The position numbers were made by a program, and so were the translations under genes. From Siphonodentalium dalli (taxonomy: Eukaryota > Mollusca > Scaphopoda > Gadilida > Siphonodentaliidae), in NCBI GenBank assembly GCA_032622095.1, contig CP136066.1, positions 97,859,319 to 97,923,318 of the forward strand: DNA of 64,000 nucleotides. The letters are read 5' to 3'. The notes beneath the pieces were generated by a model. The model was not told where the DNA came from. It saw only the letters and a program-made list of their open reading frames with translations, and did not search any database. Below, one piece after another: positions 1-10,849 of the stretch. Within the stretch, counting starts at the first letter, position 1; each line of letters starts with the position of its first letter.

Positions 1-540
1 GAACAAATGCATGCAAACACGAAAAAAATGATATTTTTGTATTAGCTATATAGATGTTGCAAATCACCAACATGTTAGGAACAATATCCCAGAGTTTCAA
101 ATCTCTACATTTAAAACTGTAGGAGGAGTTGATTACACCATGAAGGTACCCAATCTCATCCAAAAGGCAAAAATGTTCAAAATTTTCTAAGTCGAAAACC
201 CCCCAAAAATATGGAAAAAATGATATTTTTGATTAGCTATATAGATGTTGCAAATCACCAACATGTTAGGAACAATATCCCAGAGTTTCAAATCTCTACA
301 TTTAAAACTGTAGGAGGAGTTGATTACACCATGAAGGTACCCAATCTCATCCAAAAGGCAAAAATGTTCCAAATTTTCTAAGTCGAAAACCCCCCCAAAA
401 ATATGGAAAAAATTATATTTTTGATTAGCTTTATAGATGTTGCAAATCACCAACATGTTAGGAACAATATCCCAGAGTTTCAAATCTCTACGTTTAAAAC
501 TGTAGGAGGAGTTGATTACACCATGAAGGTACCCAATCTC
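1..540. repeat. 191-bp tandem satellite, three copies
   Basis: Three head-to-tail copies of a 191-192 bp unit; the anchor TAGATGTTGC occurs at 51, 242 and 434. Copies differ by a few substitutions and by the length of a C-run near the unit end. The first copy is cut by the window edge. The third copy stops at the word ACCCAATCTC and runs straight into a short-repeat block. No coding potential is supported; the open frames across it are by-products of the repeat. Confidence 0.95.
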
Positions 541-602
541 GGACGCACGGACACACGGACGCACGGACACACGGACGCACGGACGCACGGACGGACGGAC
601 GA
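541..602. repeat. GGACGCAC/GGACACAC short tandem repeat
   Basis: An 8-bp motif (GGACGCAC or GGACACAC) repeats and decays to GGAC repeats at its right end. It joins the last satellite copy on the left and a hairpin on the right. Confidence 0.9.
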
Positions 603-618
603 GGGTCATTTCTATAGT

Positions 619-640
619 CCTCCGACGGAAACGTCGGGGG
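619..640 (+). other. Terminal hairpin with GAAA loop
   Basis: The arms CCGACG and CGTCGG enclose a GAAA loop, and the stem can extend with G-T wobble pairs. GAAA is a GNRA-type tetraloop if transcribed. The hairpin ends the satellite/short-repeat block; the sequence after about 645 is unrelated. A similar layout occurs at 33600-33682. Confidence 0.7.
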
Positions 641-645
641 ACAAT

Positions 646-2870
646 AAACATATATATAGGTTCAAACGTGGACCAAAAGACTTCGTTTTATTTCTGTTTA
701 ATGTTCCCTATTTTCGAGGTAGTAGTCCGTTCAGTGATGTAAATTCGCATTTTTTGAAGTTTGTTTCCAATTAACTCTGGTTTTATGTGTTTTGTGAGCA
801 TGATTTTCACAGTTAATTAGGCTAATGACTCATTGAATTAAATTAATGACTGCAAGTAATAGAAAATGGAATATAATTTTGCATATTTGGACAGGCCAAT
901 GCAAAGAAATTAAAATTACATTCGGGAAAAATTAGGGACGGGGGTTTTGAACATGGGTCGGTCGGGTTAGCAGAAACACGGTTAATTTTTATTTAGGCCT
1001 TATGACTATGATTTTAACATATTTGTGTTGATTGTTGTTTATACATGATTGAAGTTCTCAGATGGGGTAGCCAGTGTGAATCAGTGGCGATTCCATTTCA
1101 ACGGTATTGTGATATATTCACATTGTTTTCTGTCTACTCCAGATAGTGAAGAGTCAGTTCTGCAGATTAGCTTGACATTAGAATATAATGCTGATATTTA
1201 TTTTCAGTTCTGAGGATAGGTCGGTGTCCTCACTATCGACATTTCCTTTCAGTGTTTGATTGAATGACGTGGAAGTCATTTTGTAAACAGAGGGGAGAGT
1301 GTGACAGTGCTATTTTATATACAAAACATATATGACTTTATTGTTGTAGCATACATGCCACATATGTATACTAACTCAGTTATAAAACCTAACTCACTAA
1401 TATACATCTTAAAGCTGCATCATAATCATTTCATTTCGCGTACTTGGTTCCGTTTCTATCTGCACTGTCCCACCTATTTCCAATCCTGTTCCCACTTTTA
1501 ATAACTGTCCTAAATTGCCGCCCACTCATTTCTATCTTCGCCCAATAACTCATCTGCTCTTTCTATCTTCTATCTGTTATGTAGCGGCCAATCTGAGATC
1601 AAACAGTCGGAGACTAATGGTAGTCAGCCAATCACAGGTAACGTAGTTTAGTGGGCTTTTCAGTCTATAATTTGTCGTCGAGGTGTAAATATCGTACATC
1701 GTATTACACTCTAAGTGTTATCGAAATTCTTCAATGATTTGAAGAATGTTTATAATGTTTATAAAGATGTGATATCGACAATAGGGAAATTGGTTAATGA
1801 CACATAAAATCACATTTTTGTATATATTTTTACATATCCATTCTGGATATGGTCAGGCAACAACTACAACCTATGTATTTGTTGCCAGGGTCATCTTGGT
1901 GACACACACAAGTCAATCGTTGTCTACACGGCAGTCCATAGGATCGTGTGATGTGATGTCATGCATACTGTGATGTTTGATGTTGTTGGATGTCAAGCCT
2001 ATAGATGTGTTGTGATGTCATTGCCTATAGATATGTGTCTTGTAATGTTATGTTGGATGTGTTTCGTTTGCATCATTGAGGACGAAATAAATGCATAGAA
2101 GACTTAAAGGTAGGCTTAGTGTTCCATAGACCCTGCCTGATGTTCAGATACAGAGTTTTACAAATATTTTGTGATAGCAAGGATGGCTCACTTAAGACCC
2201 ACCCCGTGCTCTACCACACAAGCTTTATAGGTGTCAGGTGTAAAGAGCTGTGAGTTTTGCACTTCGCTATTTAGCCATATTTCAGTGCAAGCTATTGTCA
2301 GGTTTTACTTGGTCTATGACATGATGTAGGTCATGAGCCTTTGGCCAAAGTGATTGACAGTTTATATTTTGTTAAAGAGGGGGCAGGTGAACTGTGTTTT
2401 GGTGTGATAAGAGAGGAGACGAATAAAATGATATCCATGATTAATCAAGATTGTTCGCATTTGTAAAATATGTTTTAAATATGCCCAATGGCAGTGGCAC
2501 CCTACAATTGAATTTGCGTGATCGTGAAATGCTCTTCCCTGTTGCGTAGTTTAATAGGAAGTATATGATACAAGTCTGCGATTTATATGTAGGCTAAAAT
2601 TTCATGGGTTTTTCTATGTCAGATTTATGGAGGAACAGACTCAGAATGATTGTTCATTGACATTGCTTCACACGTATGTGCTTGCTTCAGAGAGCGAGAA
2701 CAAATATTACTTCGAAATTAGAACAAGGCATCTATAAACTTGTGTTCTTTTATATCACCCACAAGAATACGAAGAGGTTAATTTGAAAATATTCTAATCT
2801 TGGGATTGAATCGAACTGATTTATCAATGGCAGCCCAATTCGTGAATCGAATCTTCGCAAATTCGCAAGG
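646..2870. other. No recognisable gene or repeat
   Basis: AT-rich sequence with only short open frames (up to 66 codons) and no recognisable protein, RNA gene or internal repeat. It is probably intergenic sequence or elements too decayed to recognise. Confidence 0.6.
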
Positions 2871-2875
2871 GGCTA

Positions 2876-3085
2876 CAAGTAGTACCACAGTCCCTAGGAA
2901 TCACTGTTAGTTGAATAAAATATTATTTAATAATATTAAATCAATATATTATAGTTAGTTATTATATTAATATAAAGACTTATATGAGGGTATCACCCCC
3001 CTCTTTTCGGTACACGGGATTCAGGGTGTTTTGAAGCCGTATGCGGGATTCATACCCCCGAATTAACTGGTATTCGGGTTCAAGC
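2876..3085 (+). repeat. Rep-F copy 1
   Basis: It shares the word CCTAGGAATCACTGT and the later GAGGGTATCACCCCCCT / GGGATTCAGG block with the inverted sequence at 5554-5692. Between these blocks both copies are AT-rich and poorly conserved. The two copies therefore form an inverted pair about 2.6 kb apart. No coding potential. The family is not recognised. Confidence 0.6.
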
Positions 3086-3193
3086 AAAACATCTTGGACG
3101 CAGGTTTTGATGGCGCAAAGTAATATAGTTATATGTATGAATGAGTGGGTAGAATAGCTTCTTGGGCATATTCGACAACCATGCCATCATAAA

Positions 3194-4252
3194 CAGAGAC
3201 GTGGCGACAGGGGGGGGGGGTCTCACCCCCTCAACTTTGGTCAAAATTTTCAACAGTTGGAAATTTCATACCTGCCAAAACATTAGTTGGAAATTTCACA
3301 CCTATAATAGGTTGAAATGTTCTTGTAGTTTGATTTTCAAACAATTTATTGGAGGGGGGGGAATTAATTGTTTTTGGACCAATATTTGCATATTTTCCTA
3401 TTTTTTGTCAAAATTTTGGACTGAAATGGTCATCAGTTGGAAATTTCCAACCTATGGAGGGTGACAGGTTGGAAATTTCCAACACTTGGAAATCTTGTGT
3501 ACTGATCCCTCCCCCGTGGCCAGTCAAAAAATGCTAGTTAATTTAAGAAAACAATATTCTCATACATTTGGTCAACATTGGCATTGGAATTGTCATCAGT
3601 TGTAAATTTTCCAACCTAAGTGGTGTGTCAGGTTTGAATTAAATTTCCAACTCTAAGAATGCTTGACACTAGTCTAGATGCTAGGATTTTGCGATTTTCT
3701 TGTTCAGATTAAAAAAATTTCCCCTGTGGCCAATACAAAAATGCTAATAATTTTAACAATATTTTACTACATTTGATCAAACTTGTGGTCATCAGTTGGA
3801 GAATTTTCCAACCTGAGGCGGAGTATGAGGTTTGAAATTTCCAACACTATAGGAAAGCTTTAGTTGAGGCCAGTCTGGATGCTAGGATTTGTGATTTTCT
3901 TGTTCAAATTTCTAAATTTTCTCACACCGACCGAACAACGAGGGTCAGCTCGGTGTGTCGTGGTCTCTTGCCCGTAGCCGTGTGCATTTGTATGGAGTTA
4001 GACCACTAGATGTTAGGATTTATGCAATGTTTCAGGTTAAAATATCTGAATGTTCTCATACCGGGAATATAGAACCATGGTTTATGAAGATATAGGATAT
4101 TAGGCCTAAACACTGAGGTGGAAGGGGGGTGTGCAAATGGAATTATGCAAAACTTGTGTTCGGTCTGATTCTGACTCAAGAGGGGGGGGGGGTGCAGTTG
4201 GAAATTCCAAAGGTGGACACCCCCCAACGGAAACCCTCTAGCCACATCCCTG
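3194..4252 (+). mobile_element. MITE-B copy 1, hAT-like non-autonomous element
   Basis: A 1.06-kb element with imperfect inverted ends: CAGAGACGTGGC on the left and, read inward from the right, CAGGGATGTGGC. It is flanked by a perfect 8-bp direct repeat, ATCATAAA (3186-3193 and 4253-4260). An 8-bp duplication with ends starting CAGRG fits the hAT superfamily; that placement is inference. The interior is made of diverged subrepeats carrying GTTGGAAATTTCCAAC-like words and G-runs at 3210-3220 and 4182-4192. It has no transposase frame. Confidence 0.85.
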
Positions 4253-4397
4253 ATCATAAAGTATCATTAATGGTATCATAACGGCCTCATAACGCGACCG
4301 GCATCATAATGTGTCTATGTAACTTCTGCTTGTATCTGTCTGATATTAAAACAGTCAATTTGTATGTCATTTATCGCATATTATTTCTTAACATGTA

Positions 4398-4429
4398 TTC
4401 AGGATTCACCCCCCAAAATTAACTCGTAT
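4398..4429. repeat. Left target-site duplication of LINE fragment
   Basis: A 32-bp sequence beginning TTCAGGATTCAC and ending AACTCGTAT. It recurs at 5522-5553 with one mismatch, and the two copies bracket the LINE fragment exactly. Confidence 0.8.
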
Positions 4430-5521
4430 ATCTGTATCTGTAATGTTCCTGTGCAGTAGCCAATGCTGGCTTTAGGCGCACTGAGATGAGGTGTGTGATG
4501 TTTTCCCAGGAGGCTGCGATTGGTGGAACTCTCCTGGAGTAGCGATCCTACTTTTTCGGAGTGCCCCTACGAATTCCTCCGAATCGCTAGCGCACACAAC
4601 AGAATCCTCAAGTTGGTTCAAGTCAATTGTCGTTTTTACGAAGAAGGAGTGTTTGTAATGGTCGCAGCTAGTACGCCTGAGTTGGAACGGCCATTTATTA
4701 TTACAAACCTCCTTTTCGACTATGTTGGTGGAGATGTAGTCCGAGAAATTTGTTGCAGTTATCTTTCTGCTTCCTTTTTTGGGGTTAGGAAGTCATGCAC
4801 ATCAAGAGCTGGCACCATCCCCCTCACTATCTTGTGGAACTGTGTCAGTCTTATTTCCTGGCGTCTTTCTTGGAGTGATGTTAGTTCCAGTTCATCAAGC
4901 ATGTTGGTTACAGATACCCCCATTCGCCTATAGTTGTTCTTGATAAATCTGGCGTCACGTCTTTGCACTTTCTCAATTGATGTTATATCCTTCTTTTCGT
5001 GTGGATCCCAAACTGCTGCTCCATATTCAAGCGTCTGTCTGACTAGGGCTATATGTATGCTGTTTTTTTACATTTCTCCGGTGCATGTCTGATGTTCCTG
5101 CGGAGAAGTCCGAGAGTGCAGTTTGCTCTTTTGGTTATTTTCCTCACATGTGATGACCATGATAAATCGTCGGTGATGGTTAATCCGAGATATTGTGTGT
5201 CGTGGACCGTTTGGAGGATGTCATTGTTTAGTTGGTACATGTGCGATGATAGGTTCCGAATGCTCATGATGAAACATGTTTGTGTGTTAAATCGCATTCC
5301 CCATGTATTTGCCCAATCTTCAAGAGCTTTCAGGTCATTCTGGAGGATCTTGTGGTCCTCTTGTTTGTTGATGTTTCTATATATGAGACAGTCATCTGTG
5401 AAGAGTCTTATTTGGGAATTTACGCAGTTTGGTATGTCGTTTGCATGTACGCGGAACAGGAGGGGTCCCAGTACAGTACCTTGTGGAACTCCAGAGTCCA
5501 CTGGTAGGTATGAAGAGCAGG
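4430..5521 (-). mobile_element. 5'-truncated LINE insertion
   Basis: About 1.09 kb of non-LTR retrotransposon on the minus strand, bracketed by the 32-bp direct repeats at 4398-4429 and 5522-5553. Its 3' end, at the low-coordinate side, finishes in a short ACAGAT-type repeat. Its 5' side stops inside the reverse transcriptase. Truncation at the 5' end plus a long target duplication is the usual product of target-primed reverse transcription. The insertion splits a Rep-F sequence that continues at 5554. Confidence 0.85.
4464..5501 (-). pseudogene. LINE reverse transcriptase fragment, frameshifted
   Basis: C-terminal half of a non-LTR reverse transcriptase. The first segment (5501 down to 5049) has the SGVPQGTVLGPLLF block, then the catalytic motif as FTDD where Y/FxDD is usual, then the thumb region. 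A 2-base shift near 5050 breaks the frame; reading resumes as ALVRQTLEYGAAVWDP. A second shift near 4760-4780, after LTPKKEAER, leads to a C-terminal tail containing HSFFVKT and ending at a stop near 4464. With both shifts allowed, the protein reads through to its natural end. It most resembles the CR1/Jockey-type group; the clade is not certain. It is inactive as it stands. Confidence 0.85.
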
Positions 5522-5553
5522 TTCAGGATTCACACCCCAAAATTAACTCGTAT
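5522..5553. repeat. Right target-site duplication of LINE fragment
   Basis: The 32-bp partner of 4398-4429, with one mismatch. It continues without a break into Rep-F copy 2. Confidence 0.8.
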
Positions 5554-5692
5554 TCGGGATTCAGGGGGGAGGGGGGTTGATACCCTCTTATATCTGTATA
5601 GTAGAGGTAATATATCTTGATCTATTTGTTATATCTTAATCAAATTTAATATTACATGGACAGTGATTCCTAGGACTGTGGTAGTACAACAT
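5554..5692 (-). repeat. Rep-F copy 2 (inverted)
   Basis: Inverted relative to 2876-3085. It has the G-rich GGGATTCAGGGGGGAGGGG block, then GGGTTGATACCCTC, then AT-rich sequence, then CAGTGATTCCTAGG with one base fewer than copy 1. Confidence 0.6.
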
Positions 5693-6342
5693 AGTCATAG
5701 TGGTACTGTGTTGAATGTGCACCACTGGGTCACATATTGATCATTGAGTTTTAACTTTAATACCTCAATTTTGGGAGTCACTGGGTTCACCGAATTGAAT
5801 TTGGCCTAATTCTGACCTCCGTCAATGTTGAACTTTGAACATCTGACGAAATGTCCTTTCTGTGCGACTCTGGTAAAAAGTTATAAAAACGGTCATTTAT
5901 CATTCAATATGGGAATATGTTGAGGGTTTTTAATTGTGATTAGTGTCTGTACCTGATAAAGATTCTCAACACGTGTCCAGGAATCGAAACTAATAATAGT
6001 GGTTTCCCACAACCGACTCTGTGCGCTGCATTGTTTGCCGTATTTGAGCCTCCCTGTGGCCACACCAGCCCAGCAGGATAGGCGGTTCGAACTTTCGTAC
6101 CTTGGTCGTTTCGTACAAACTTGAAGACGTTTCGTACTCTTTGGTCGATTCGTACCAATGGCAAAGATGTCCAGATGATAGATCATTTGATCACATTTTC
6201 ATCCTCATGACTAATGTTTCATGAAAACATTCCAAATGTCCAAAGTGGGTTGTTGGCTAGGGGGGTACACCCTTCCCAATATTCCTGGGTCCACCAAGGG
6301 TCCATGCACCTTCTGTATGCCTTATTATGTACCGACCTAGTG
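5693..6342. other. No recognisable gene or repeat
   Basis: No supported gene. The open frames on the minus strand (up to 97 codons) resemble nothing recognisable and overlap one another in two frames. Confidence 0.5.
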
Positions 6343-7877
6343 CAGGGACGTGGCTAGAGGGTTTCCGTTAGGGGGTGTCCACGTTGGGAAATTCCAACTG
6401 CACCCCCGCCCTTGAATTAGAATCAGACCAAACACAAGTTTTGCATAATTCCATTTGCACCCCCCCCCCCCCTTTGCACCTCAGTGCAAAAAGCTGAAAA
6501 AATTGCATAAATCCTAACATCAAATGCACACGGCTATGGGCAAGAGATCAGGACACACCGGGCTGACCATGGTTGTTCGGCCCGGTGTGAGAACATTTTT
6601 AAAACTATACAAATCGCAAATCCTAGCATCTATACATGTAGACTGGCCTCAACTGAAGCTTTCCTATAATGTTGGAAATTTCAAACCTCATACTCCCACT
6701 CAGGTTAGAAAATTCTCTGGACAACTGATGACCATTTCAGTCCACAAGTTTGGCCAAATGTAGTCAAATATTGTTTTGTTTTAAAAACTAATTAGCATTT
6801 TCGTATTGGCCAAGGGGGATCGAGGGACAATTTAAAGGTACTCAATCCGATAAAACTCCTCTCAATTACTACTTCAATGGCTTTGGGGGTCAAAAATATT
6901 TGATTCGAGTCGAGGAAGTCACCCATCAAAACTCAGATTTGTTAGATATCGATTTTAGAAATCTATTATTTTTCATTATCGGGAATACTTTCTGGCCCAG
7001 AACTCAGTCAAAATTGCGTTACTATTACCTCTTGATTATAGAGTTATCCATCCTTGTCTGTTTGAATTGTGTTTTGGTGTACACATCTCGCGCAGGTTAC
7101 GAAACTGACGGCAATTATTAGTACTCATCTCGAGAAACTAACAAATTTCAAAAATCAATATCTAATAACTCTGAGCTTTGTTTGATGGGTTCCTCGACTC
7201 GAATCAAATATTTTTTACCCCAAAGCCAAAGAAATAGTAATATAAGAACCTCTGATCGGATTGTTGTTGTTGGAATCTGTTGAGATGGGGACCCTCTGTT
7301 CGGATTGAGTACCTTTAATGACATACCGGGCCGACCATGGTTCGGCCCGATGTGCGAAAAAATTTTAATCTGAACAAAAAAATCGCAAAATCCTAGCATC
7401 TAGACTAGCCTCAAGCCTTCATAGAGTTGCAAATTTCAAACCTGACACCCCAACTTAGGTTGGAAAACTTCCAACTGATGACAATTCCAATGACAATGTT
7501 GACCAAATGTATGATTGACAATATTTTTTTCTTAAATTAACTAGCAGTTTTTGACTGACCACGGGGGAGGGACCAGGACACAAGCTTTCCAAGTGTTGGA
7601 AATTTCCAACCTGTCACCCCCCCCCCCCCCCCCCCATAAGGTTGGAAAGGACCATTTCAATCCAAAATGTTGAAGAAAAAAAAGGAAAATATGCAAATAT
7701 TGGTCAAAAAACAATTAATTCACCCCAATAAATTGTTTGAAAATCAAACTACAAGAACATTTTCAACCTATTGTTGGTGTGAAATTTCCAACTAATGTTT
7801 TGACAGGTATGAAATTTCCAACTGTTGCAAATTTTGACCAAAGTTGGGGTGGGACACCCCCTGTCGCCACGTCTCTG
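6343..7877 (-). mobile_element. MITE-B copy 2, split by MITE-A
   Basis: The same family as 3194-4252, in reverse orientation. It begins CAGGGACGTGGCTAGAGGG and ends in GCCACGTCTCTG. With the 487-bp MITE-A insertion removed it is about 1.05 kb, matching copy 1. Flanks ACCTAGTG and ACCTACTC agree at 6 of 8 positions two bases beyond the right end, so its target duplication is doubtful. C-runs lie at 6460-6472 and 7617-7635. Confidence 0.85.
6832..7318 (+). mobile_element. MITE-A copy 1 (TTAA target)
   Basis: TTAA on both sides (6832-6835, 7315-7318) and ends AGGTACTCAATCCGA and its reverse complement. Inside, a longer inverted pair centres on the word TTTGATTCGAGTCGAGGAA, so most of the element can fold back on itself. 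TTAA targets are typical of piggyBac-type elements, but the terminal bases are not diagnostic. No transposase. It sits inside MITE-B copy 2, so it inserted later. Confidence 0.9.
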
Positions 7878-7884
7878 TGACCTA

Positions 7885-8210
7885 CTCAGACTGGTGGCGC
7901 TCTCATCGACCAAAGACAGGTGGTTGTCCTGCCACGTTGATCGAGAAGAATTCTAAGAGGGCCATCAGCAACAGCTGAATGGGGCACGTCATTGTCGCCA
8001 CAATCATGTTGGTGTGTTTGTTACCCAGCTTTAAATACTAAAACTTTGTGCTTTGGGTAATCAGCTTGATCTTTGCGCAGTTTTGTTATATAGTTATCGT
8101 AAATCCTAAAGTGATAGGCCTATCGCCGATAAAAAGCAACTATTATATATAGTCACAAATGTCATTTTTGAAATTAGTACACATGCGCCATTTGATAGCA
8201 TACTATATTT
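7885..8210 (+). repeat. Rep-D copy 1
   Basis: A 320-bp repeat running from GGTGGCGCTCTCA to GCCATTTGATAGCAT. It recurs at 9385-9745 and 14499-14810. Shared landmarks are GACGTCATTGTCGCCAC (first base variable), CTTGATCTTTGCGCAG and ATCGCCGATAAAAAGCAACT. Confidence 0.8.
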
Positions 8211-8939
8211 GTTCAACAAGTGTTCTATACTTCTACATATTACTCCGACGCCTTCAATTTACTGAAGATTTTGCGGAGGTCCAGGTAGCTTTCACGGTCG
8301 AATAACTGTATAACCTGTGGTGACGGGACACACTATAAAGTGTAAGCCGATGCCGAGGCCGGCTCCAAATAAAAGGTGTAAGATGTGACGTTTGGTCCGT
8401 TGTTTCTCGGTGGATATTTATGAAATTTTATGTATATATATGTCCGGGTTGAGACTTGGAATACATTACCGTTTAAACTGTTTTTAAATTCACAAATTTA
8501 CAGATTTTATTCAACTTTTTCGTTCTGAAACACACTATAAAGTGTAAGCTGTCGGCTCCAATTAAAAGGTGTAAGCGGCTGATGCATGTCAGTGCTTAGC
8601 GGTATAGGTAATCGGATTAACTAATTGACGACCATATATATACTATTCGTCTAGGGGGTTTTGTATCATTTGAGGTTTTTGGGGAAATAATAATTTAGAA
8701 AGTGAAATACATGATAAAATAAATTTAATCACAATGCATAAAATAATATAAAGACATTAAATTCATAGAATATGACAAACATACGGCATACAGTTTCATG
8801 GTCGGTGCTGGGTGGCACCTCTAAGAATTCGATCGATTCTCCTTCGATTGTTATGCTGGTAGAGGTGTATAAGGTCGGGTCGAGGGGTCGAAGTCGGTGG
8901 TGACTATACAGTAGCGTTCTTTAATGTGCACATACCGAG
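8211..8939. other. Unique segment with internal 200-bp direct repeat
   Basis: It lies between Rep-D and Rep-E of the first block and is absent from the second block (9385-10050), so it is either an insertion here or a deletion there. It holds two copies, about 200 bp apart (8328-8386 and 8529-8581), of a segment with ACACTATAAAGTGTAAGC and AAAAGGTGTAAG. No gene recognised. Confidence 0.6.
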
Positions 8940-9270
8940 GCGCGAAGGCCTCAGAGTACACGGGTCAGCCATTAATGTCCGAGTCCGACCGGAAATCGTA
9001 CTGGACACACGACAACATAAATGGACAAATGTTGTAATGGGGGGGGGGGGGGGGGTAGTCGGCATTTTTGCATTCGGATTTTTATTCAATTATCTCGAAT
9101 GAGACTGTTCAGCCTGTGTTGTTCATATATAGTGTTGTGGCGTTTCGCAGTAAAGATTTCCGGAGAATCGCCGCGATAATTACAGGTCTATGAATCCTGC
9201 TATTCCCCATCGCTTCAAATCGCGGCGAAAAAAAATGATGCCGCGATTCTCGCTGTAAAAAATGGCCGCC
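8940..9270 (+). repeat. Rep-E copy 1
   Basis: It recurs at 9755-10050. It includes GTCAGCCATTAATGTCCG, a 17-bp G-run (9039-9055), and a GC-rich imperfect inverted part built on AATCGCCGCGAT and ATCGCGGCGAA. No protein supported. Confidence 0.75.
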
Positions 9271-9384
9271 GCGATGAGCGGCATGAGACTGCTTTGTCTT
9301 GTGGGTACTGTACATAAATTTACTATATGGAATGCTCTTAATATTTGTATAGGGTGTGAGAGTAGTTACGCCATCAAAATGGTG

Positions 9385-9745
9385 ACCAATGTATCGACTC
9401 ACTGGTGGTGCTCTCACCGACCAAATACAGGCGGTGTCCAGCCACTTTGATCCAGAAGAATTATATATATATAGGTATATAAAGGTCGAGGGCCATCGGC
9501 AACAGCAGAATTCTGAAAGGGGACGTCATTGTCGCCACATCTTGGTGTGTTGGGTACGCAACTTTACGAAACGGTATTTTGGGTACCCATGCAACTTGAT
9601 CTTTGCGCAGTTTAATGTCATATAATGTTATCGTAAATCATAAAGTGATATATATCGCCGATAAAAAGCAACTACTCACAAAATTTAATGTAATTTTTGA
9701 AATTATATAGTACACATGAGCCATTTGATAGCATGCTAGCGGTAT
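9385..9745 (+). repeat. Rep-D copy 2
   Basis: The second copy of the repeat at 7885, slightly longer through expanded TA-rich stretches near 9462-9485. Confidence 0.8.
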
Positions 9746-9754
9746 GATACACTG

Positions 9755-10050
9755 GTCAGCCATTAATGTCCGCGTCCGATCGTACTGCACCCACGACAAC
9801 ATAACTGGACAAATGTTGTGTTGGGGGTTCCAAGTCGACATTTTGCATTCGGATCTTTATTGAATGAGACTGTTGAGCCCGGGAGAACAATCAAACACAC
9901 AGATTCATGCAAAGTGTTGTGGCGTTTCGCGGCAAAGATTTCCGGCGAATCGCCGCGATAATTACAGGTCTCTGAATCCCGCTATACCCATAGTTTCAAA
10001 TCGCGGCGAAAACAAATGATGCCGCGATTCGCCGCGATTTCTCGCGTGTC
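9755..10050 (+). repeat. Rep-E copy 2
   Basis: The second copy of 8940-9270, directly after Rep-D copy 2. The G-run of copy 1 is only a 5-bp GGGGG here. The inverted AATCGCCGCGAT / ATCGCGGCGAA arms are kept. Confidence 0.75.
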
Positions 10051-10849
10051 GTCACCCGTCTGCTTGGTCACATTGCAAGTTGGTGTTGGCAGGATTTAAA
10101 TTTTTATGTTGAATAGAGAATTCAACCATCTACCTAGGTACGTATAATTTAAAATCCGGCCATGTTTGTATGTTGAGAAATAGATTGACTTTGAAAACCT
10201 GATGCAACGTCAATCGGCATCGTAGAACGATAAAATTGGTATTTTTGGATAGATAAATGATTCACCGATTCATTTCACTGGTCGATGGCACTGAGCAAAT
10301 TATTTAACCTTTTGAGCGCGGCAAGCCGATATATATCGGCTTCCCGATAGACTGCAACAAGCCGACATATCGGCTTTGATGTAATACTATATAACATAAT
10401 TATATGTACCATGGTCGTGAGCGAGTGCACACAGAGTTGGGAAGCGAATGGACCGCGGAATGCTAAAGGTGAAGGTAAGAAATTAATGACCTTCACCTGA
10501 TATGTAAGTGTGGTGACACTGCACAGTTTCGAATGATCAGTAGGGGTGAATTTCTTAGAATATATAGAGTACCAGTGTTTTCCATCACCATGGGTGTGGC
10601 ATGTTTATTGAGAGAAGGTTAGAAATGAATTTGTGGATTTTTAGAGGATGTCTTTGTGTTTTGATAAATATTGTTACAGGTGAACTTGACCTGTCCAGTA
10701 TCAAATAGTAGCGTTTGCGAAACAGTGGCCCCAGACACCAGCGTGACACGAAATAGTTCCGTGACGACAAAGATATTAAAAATATAACTCTAATTGAGTG
10801 CAAATGTATAACTACGGATGATATTCAGCAACACTCTCGTGAATTCAAT
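10051..10849. other. No gene; paired short palindromes
   Basis: No coding region is supported. Two close palindromes stand out: a perfect 20-mer at 10323-10342, AAGCCGATATATATCGGCTT, and a near copy at 10359-10376 with a shorter centre. Confidence 0.55.

Noticed and set aside
5053-5580. 175-codon plus-strand frame
   Set aside because: It is antisense to the LINE reverse transcriptase fragment, which has clear motifs on the minus strand.
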